This document shows positions 59,153-64,000 of a DNA stretch of 64,000 bases, in pieces. The position numbers and the translations under genes are program-made. This stretch comes from Colias croceus. Taxonomy: Eukaryota; Arthropoda; Insecta; Lepidoptera; Pieridae. Each line of letters opens with the position of its first letter. Position 1 is the stretch's first letter. Under the pieces are notes generated by a model. The model had not been told where the DNA came from and did not search any database. It worked only from the letters and a program-made list of their open reading frames with translations. The stretch spans positions 8,122,001 through 8,186,000 of the forward strand of contig NC_059568.1 of assembly GCF_905220415.1 (NCBI RefSeq). Reading direction: 5' to 3'.

Positions 59153-59705
59153 GGGTCAACTCACACCAAAAGAGCGGCGAAGCGCGGCGAAGCGGAGCGC
59201 AGTTTCCGTGTCATATGAATTTTAACTTTATTTTCATTACTATAATACTTATTATCGCATGAGAAGCTCGAACGAGTCGCGCGGATGCCCGCGGCGCCGC
59301 TGGAATTCCGTGGAATTCCATTAACGGAGCCGTGCGACTGCGCGAGAAGTCGCGGGAATTCCCGAGAATGTTCGAGCATTCGCGAGTGGCCGCTGGCAAT
59401 ATCACGCCCCTCGCGCCCCCTCCCTGCACGCGTCTGTGCGCGCGAGCATTCGAACTGCGCAAAGAGCGACCCGTGAACTCGATGCGATGAATCGAACATT
59501 CTCGGGAATTCCCGCGACTTCTCGCGCAGTCGCACGGCTCCGTTTAATGGAATTCCAGCGGCGCCGCGGGCATCCGCGCGACTCGTTCGAGCTTCTCATG
59601 CGATAATAAGTATTATAGTAATGAAAATAAAGTTAAAATTCATATGACACGGAAACTGCGCTCCGCTTCGCCGCGCTTCGCCGCTCTTTTGGTGTGAGTT
59701 GACCC
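59153..59705. mobile_element. 553-bp GC-rich foldback element
   Basis: Ends GGGTCAACTCACACC and GGTGTGAGTTGACCC. Arms 59153-59375 and 59492-59705 are inverse copies, the left one with an extra 10-bp repeat GTGGAATTCC. The loop of about 116 bases is GC-rich. No clear target duplication. Open frames on both strands here reflect high GC, not genes. Confidence 0.75.
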
Positions 59706-62535
59706 TAAAACAACTCATTTTGTACACCATGACGATTTTCTATATTGTTTTCTTTGAGCGTTAGTAACATTTGAGCGTTAGTACATTTTCATCAAAGCAA
59801 CCGATAGACTCTACGGTGCAGTATGTAAATCAACCATTACCGATCATGACATTGTCATAGGTCAAGTAGTAAATACAAAGCAACCACAAAAACTACCTCG
59901 ATGGCGTACGAAAACCGACACAGACGCTCTCATCACATCACTAAAAAATACCGATTGGAAGGAAACTACACAAGTTAATAATGCATCTTCCTCATTTTAC
60001 AAAATATTAACGAACACCATAGAAAAACACTCGGTTAAAATAAAAGTTAGTCGCAGACGCACAAATTTAAAGCCGTGGATCACCCCGGGATTAATTCGAT
60101 GTATAACCCATCGTGACAAACTACATAAAGACACAAAACTACACCCTAATGACCTTACACGCCAACTTATATACAAGAGATATAGAAACTTCTGCAATAA
60201 AATACTTCGAAATGTCAAAATACAATACAATAGCACACTAATAGAACAAAACAAATCTAACCCTAAATTATTATGGAAAACCATTAAAAATATAAGTCAA
60301 ACCAGTACTCACTCCAACCCTCCGGTGGAATTACTTCAAATTAATAATGATATAAATAGATCTCTCTACAACTGTAATAAATATTTTACTTCGGTTGGAA
60401 AAACTTTATCTGATCAGATCCTAAATAAACTTAATACATCTCATGAAGATTTAATAAATTCCTACAAATCAGATAACTCAGCACCGCAATCCCTTTTTCT
60501 CTCCCCCACCGATGAATCAGAGGTACACAAAGTAATAATGAGCTTGAATAACGATAACTCCCCCGGATTAGATAATCTCACAGTCCGAACGATAAAAGCC
60601 ATTCTTCCTGAAATTATAAAACCTCTCACACACATAATCAATCTCAGTATAGAATCCGGTGAGTTTCCTGACTGCTGGAAAATAGCAGTTGTAATACCGA
60701 TATACAAAAATGGAACAAAAAGCCTCCCAGAAAACTACAGACCCATAGCTCTTTTAAACATTCTTGGAAAAGCCCTCGAAAAAATTGTGAACTACAGACT
60801 GACATCTTACTTAGAGAAATATCAACTCATTTCAGACAAACAATTCGGTTTCAGAAGTAACAAATCTACTGAGCATGCAATTACACTACTTACCAATCTC
60901 ATATCTTCACATTTAGAAAACGGACACTGTTGTCTAAGCGTCTTTTTAGATCTGGCAAAAGCCTTCGACACTATATCTCTTGGCCTACTCGCAAAGAAAC
61001 TGGAGGCAATTGGAGTCAGAGGCACTTCACTAAATTGGTTTAGGAGCTATCTTACAGACCGCAGGCAATGCACAAAAATCGACAACAAACTTAGCTCCGA
61101 ACTAAAAATTGAATTTGGCGTACCACAGGGAAGTGTTCTCGGTCCAACTCTTTTCATCATTTACATTAATGACATACTTAAAATGAGTTTGAAAAACTCC
61201 CACATAATTGCATACGCCGACGACACTGCTCTGGTATTTCATGGCGCAGATTGGGACCAAACACACAGACTTGCAGAATCAGGTCTATTAAAAATAACAG
61301 AAGCACTTAACCAAAACCTATTAACTTTAAATCTCAACAAAACCAAGTACTTAACATTTTCAAAATCTGCAAACCCCAAACTTTACCCCAAACAGTCTCT
61401 CCAACTTCACTCCTGTACCAACCCCGGCAACACTCAATCGTCATGTAATTGCCATCACATTGAATCCACTCCCTCACTAAAATACTTAGGTGTTACCCTA
61501 GACAACAACCTAAACTTTCATCAACACATTAGTGAAGTTTCATCAAAAGTAAGGAAACTCATCTTCATAATGAAGAAACTGCGCAATTGCACCCCACTAA
61601 AAATTCTCAGACAAGTATACACGTCCTTATGCCAATCTATTATAAATTATAGCATCTCTGTCTGGGGCTGCGCTGCCAAAACTCACCTCCTACAACTGGA
61701 GAGAGCTCAACGTGCACTGATTAAAGTGACACTTAAAAAGCCTTTCCGATTTCCTACGAATGAACTTTATCGTGAGTTTAACGTACTTCGCGTTCGTCAA
61801 TTATACATACTTTCAGCAGTAAACCTAACCCATAAATCAATCGTTTCGCGGCCCGATTACAAAAATCTCCTAAAGAAAAGAACATTCCGTATCCCACTTC
61901 CTGATTTCAACTCAAAAATAGCTAGACGTAGCCCAGCTTACTCACTCATTCATACGTACAATAATGTTTGTAAATCAAAACATCTGAAAAACTGCAATAT
62001 GCATAAATGCAATAAAATAATGAAATCTTGGCTGCATGAACTTTCATACAGCGATACCGAAGATCTGGTCTAAATATAAGAATAAACTTTAACTTTAATA
62101 GAAATCTGTTGGTGAGAAATAAAACTTGAACAATTTACTTATGCTAAAAAGCTACTTTAATTAATATTATTGGATCCCTGAACGCATTCACACATGAACA
62201 CAAACACACACATATTTACACTATCACCTTCATCCACACTCACCTTCCCACAACACACACTTACACAGACACTCACACACACACACAATCACACTATTAA
62301 GTACACTCATTATTATTAATTATAAATTATTTAAACATAATTATTGATGTACTGTATAATTCGTCAAAATAAAGTAACCTGTACTCCGTTTCTGATATCC
62401 AAGATACAGGCAATAGCCTAGTTTGGATATCACTGTACTAGCAACCCTGTAAAATAATCCTACTGTTATCACATTTAACAATGTAATGTTTGAATATTTT
62501 GGTTAATAAAGATTTTTATTATTATTATTATTATA
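59706..62535 (+). mobile_element. 5'-truncated non-LTR retrotransposon (CR1 group)
   Basis: Contains the end of an APE endonuclease domain and a full reverse transcriptase in one open frame (59782-62073), then a 460-base 3' UTR with a CA-rich strip (62185-62290) and an ATT repeat at 62515-62533. The 5' end of the element is lost near 59710-59780, a stretch with a duplicated TTTGAGCGTTAGTA. An ATT-type tail and the RT motifs suit the CR1/L2/Daphne group rather than RTE or R2. Confidence 0.8.
59782..62073 (+). CDS. endonuclease/reverse transcriptase, 5'-truncated
   Basis: 763 codons open without an upstream Met; the preceding in-frame codon is TAG. Motifs: ITDHDIVIGQV (end of the APE endonuclease, about 59836), NYRPIALLNILGKALEKI (RT block 2), KQFGFRSNKSTEHA, FLDLAKAFD (about 60943), GVPQGSVLGPTLF (about 61117), AYADDTALVF with the catalytic YADD at 61213-61224, and LKYLGVTLD. 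A Cys/His-rich C-terminus (CNMHKCNKIM) ends at TAA. The frame is intact through the RT, suggesting fairly recent insertion, but without the endonuclease start it cannot be autonomous. Confidence 0.85.
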   Translation, partial: YIFIKATDRLYGAVCKSTITDHDIVIGQVVNTKQPQKLPRWRTKTDTDALITSLKNTDWKETTQVNNASSSFYKILTNTIEKHSVKIKVSRRRTNLKPWITPGLIRCITHRDKLHKDTKLHPNDLTRQLIYKRYRNFCNKILRNVKIQYNSTLIEQNKSNPKLLWKTIKNISQTSTHSNPPVELLQINNDINRSLYNCNKYFTSVGKTLSDQILNKLNTSHEDLINSYKSDNSAPQSLFLSPTDESEVHKVIMSLNNDNSPGLDNLTVRTIKAILPEIIKPLTHIINLSIESGEFPDCWKIAVVIPIYKNGTKSLPENYRPIALLNILGKALEKIVNYRLTSYLEKYQLISDKQFGFRSNKSTEHAITLLTNLISSHLENGHCCLSVFLDLAKAFDTISLGLLAKKLEAIGVRGTSLNWFRSYLTDRRQCTKIDNKLSSELKIEFGVPQGSVLGPTLFIIYINDILKMSLKNSHIIAYADDTALVFHGADWDQTHRLAESGLLKITEALNQNLLTLNLNKTKYLTFSKSANPKLYPKQSLQLHSCTNPGNTQSSCNCHHIESTPSLKYLGVTLDNNLNFHQHISEVSSKVRKLIFIMKKLRNCTPLKILRQVYTSLCQSIINYSISVWGCAAKTHLLQLERAQRALIKVTLKKPFRFPTNELYREFNVLRVRQLYILSAVNLTHKSIVSRPDYKNLLKKRTFRIPLPDFNSKIARRSPAYSLIHTYNNVCKSKHLKNCNMHKCNKIMKSWLHELSYSDTEDLV

Positions 62536-63027
62536 TATAATATAATAGTATGGCGGCTTAGATGTTTACACATATAAAGATGTATTTTCAAGTAATGTTG
62601 TTTTATTTCTTACCCCGATCATACCAACCAAACCAACTCATTCATTTTGTTTTAATACGTTAAATAGCCAGACATTTGACTGCATGAAATGAAAAAGTAT
62701 GCCTGCCTAGATAGACTATTCGCTCTTTATCGTCCTGGATAAATTTAAATTGTAATCCTCTGGGAAGGCGGATATTCCTTTGCTACATGCTGTTAGATTG
62801 AACAAAGATGTTTGATGTCGATCTGCGACACGTAATAAATAATATTATGTTCTACGACATGATGGCTAACCAAGCGTTAGCCACCCCTAAAGACATTTCT
62901 TTTTTCACAAAAATGTAATTAGCAAACCCGAAACAACCGCTTCCCCTTAGTACGCTTATCTCTTTAAAAGTATGCAATAGGTTTTGAGGTGGGATTTTTA
63001 AATCGAGAGGCAGCTTTTTATGTAGGA
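62536..63027. other. intergenic, nothing recognised
   Basis: AT-rich; no gene or repeat that I can name. Confidence 0.3.
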
Positions 63028-63400
63028 ACTAGCTTCCGCCCGCGACTCCGTCCGCGCGGATGTCGGTCTTCGCGTGGATGGTTTATTTCTCCATTTTGAG
63101 TAACTCTGACAATTACATCTTATAAATATATATTGGACCCAAATACGGCTAGGCCTATAATAATACGCAACGTGTGTTCGCGGTTCTACAGAACAACGTC
63201 TATGGATAAAACTGAAAAATTAAGATTAATTTTTTTCTGCGTATTTTTCCAGGATAAAAAGTATCCTATTTTACGCACAGGATAATAAGGTATAATTAAA
63301 CAAAGTTTCATCGAAATCGAACCGTTAGTTTTCACGTGATGCCTGAACATACAGACAGACAGACAAAAATTTTTTTAATTACATATTTGGGTTTGGTATC
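63028..63400 (+). repeat. SINE-like or RTE-tail repeat
   Basis: Head ACTAGCTTCCGCCCGCGAC, middle ACGGCTAGGCCTATAATAAT, then ATCGAACCGTTAGTTTTCAC and ACAGACAGACAGACAAAAA. Longer than the other copies and of a different subfamily. Confidence 0.6.
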
Positions 63401-63539
63401 GATCCAGTAACACCCCCTGCTATTTATTTTTTCAATATTTTCAATGTACAGAATTGACCCTTCTACAGATTTATTATATGTATAGTTAGATCAATACATA
63501 TAATAAAATTCTAGAAAAGCGGTGTCTGTACAATGAAAA

Positions 63540-63780
63540 TATGGAAAAAAAAATTAGCAGGTGTTATTACTAAATCGATCACAAACCCAAAACTGTAGTT
63601 AAAAAAATTTTTGTCTGTTTGTCTGTTTGTCTGTATGTTCGTGCACGCTAATCTCAGAAACGGCTTATCCGATTTAGATGCGGTTTTCACTAATATATTG
63701 GAGTAATCTTCATTTAACATTTAGTGTTTATTTCATGTCAATCGGTTCGTAAACAAAAAAGTTATGACCATTTAAGTATT
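63540..63780 (-). repeat. related repeat tail, inverted
   Basis: TTTTTGTCTGTTTGTCTGTT, GCTAATCTCAGAAACGGC and ATGTCAATCGGTTCGTAAAC read as the minus-strand tail of a repeat like the one at 63028. The inner parts (AGCAGGTGTTATTACTAAAT against its inverse near 63405-63420) allow the pair to form an imperfect hairpin. The last 220 bases contain a G-rich strip (GGTGGGGGGGAGAGGGG) and nothing else. Confidence 0.5.
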
Positions 63781-64000
63781 CACGGCGAACATTTGCTAAG
63801 GCATTCTATTTATTGTACACTGTACAGTGTACGATATAAGTTATCTGTTACAGTTATTCCTATAAATGTCCAGGTGATCATATCGAAAGTCCCCAAGGGT
63901 GGGGGGGAGAGGGGTAAGCTGAAGTAGTAGGGGGGAAGGGGTCAAATTAGAATTATGTTTTTTCTAGGTAAATTTTATACATAAAATGTCCTTTAAATTA

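Noticed and set aside
59161..59599. Overlapping open frames of 63-124 codons on both strands
   Set aside because: They lie in the GC-rich foldback element and mirror each other between its arms.

Overview
The window is nuclear DNA of an insect, almost certainly a butterfly or moth. It is AT-rich, carries split genes with GT-AG introns, and is crowded with short interspersed repeats of lepidopteran style (a CCCGCGG-CTTCGCCCGCG head and a TTATAATATTAGTA tail). The protein genes are insect-like, including an Apterous N-terminus that resembles the fly protein. There are no operons, CRISPR arrays or rRNA genes, and I saw no convincing tRNA gene.

Four host genes can be built exon by exon with consistent splice phases. 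From left to right: (1) the first two coding exons of apterous (LIM-homeodomain factor), minus strand, 20004 to 13605, the rest lying beyond the left edge; (2) a divergent NDUFA12/ND-B17.2-like complex I subunit gene, minus strand, 24668 to 20696, 4 exons, 183 codons; (3) an INPP4-type inositol 3,4-bisphosphate 4-phosphatase gene, minus strand, 43680 to 30688, 19 exons, 1154 codons, with active site CKSAKDRT and an unusual N-terminal PH-like domain; (4) an importin-7 (moleskin) gene, plus strand, 44746 to 53189, 14 exons, 1045 codons. INPP4 and importin-7 stand head to head, 1065 bp apart.

The rest is mostly mobile DNA. The left 13 kb holds a Helitron remnant split by a piggyBac-like element (TTAA duplication) that itself carries a SINE-like repeat, then a TIR element with 4-bp duplication, then a PIF/Harbinger element (TAA duplication, MADF remnant) split by a 740-bp retroposon with an 11-bp duplication. 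Gene introns hold MITEs of several families. The right 11 kb, after importin-7, is a transposon graveyard: a hAT MITE (8-bp duplication), a 2-kb palindrome with 120-bp tandem repeats in its arms, a P-type element remnant with a broken THAP domain, a 553-bp GC-rich foldback element, and a 5'-truncated CR1-group LINE with an intact reverse transcriptase frame.

The genes do not form one pathway. Apterous is a developmental selector, NDUFA12 belongs to the respiratory chain, INPP4 to phosphoinositide signalling and importin-7 to nuclear import. The strongest candidates for something new are the 2-kb palindrome, the two-copy TIR element family with modular palindromic ends, the altered NDUFA12-like protein, and the PH-like domain on INPP4.
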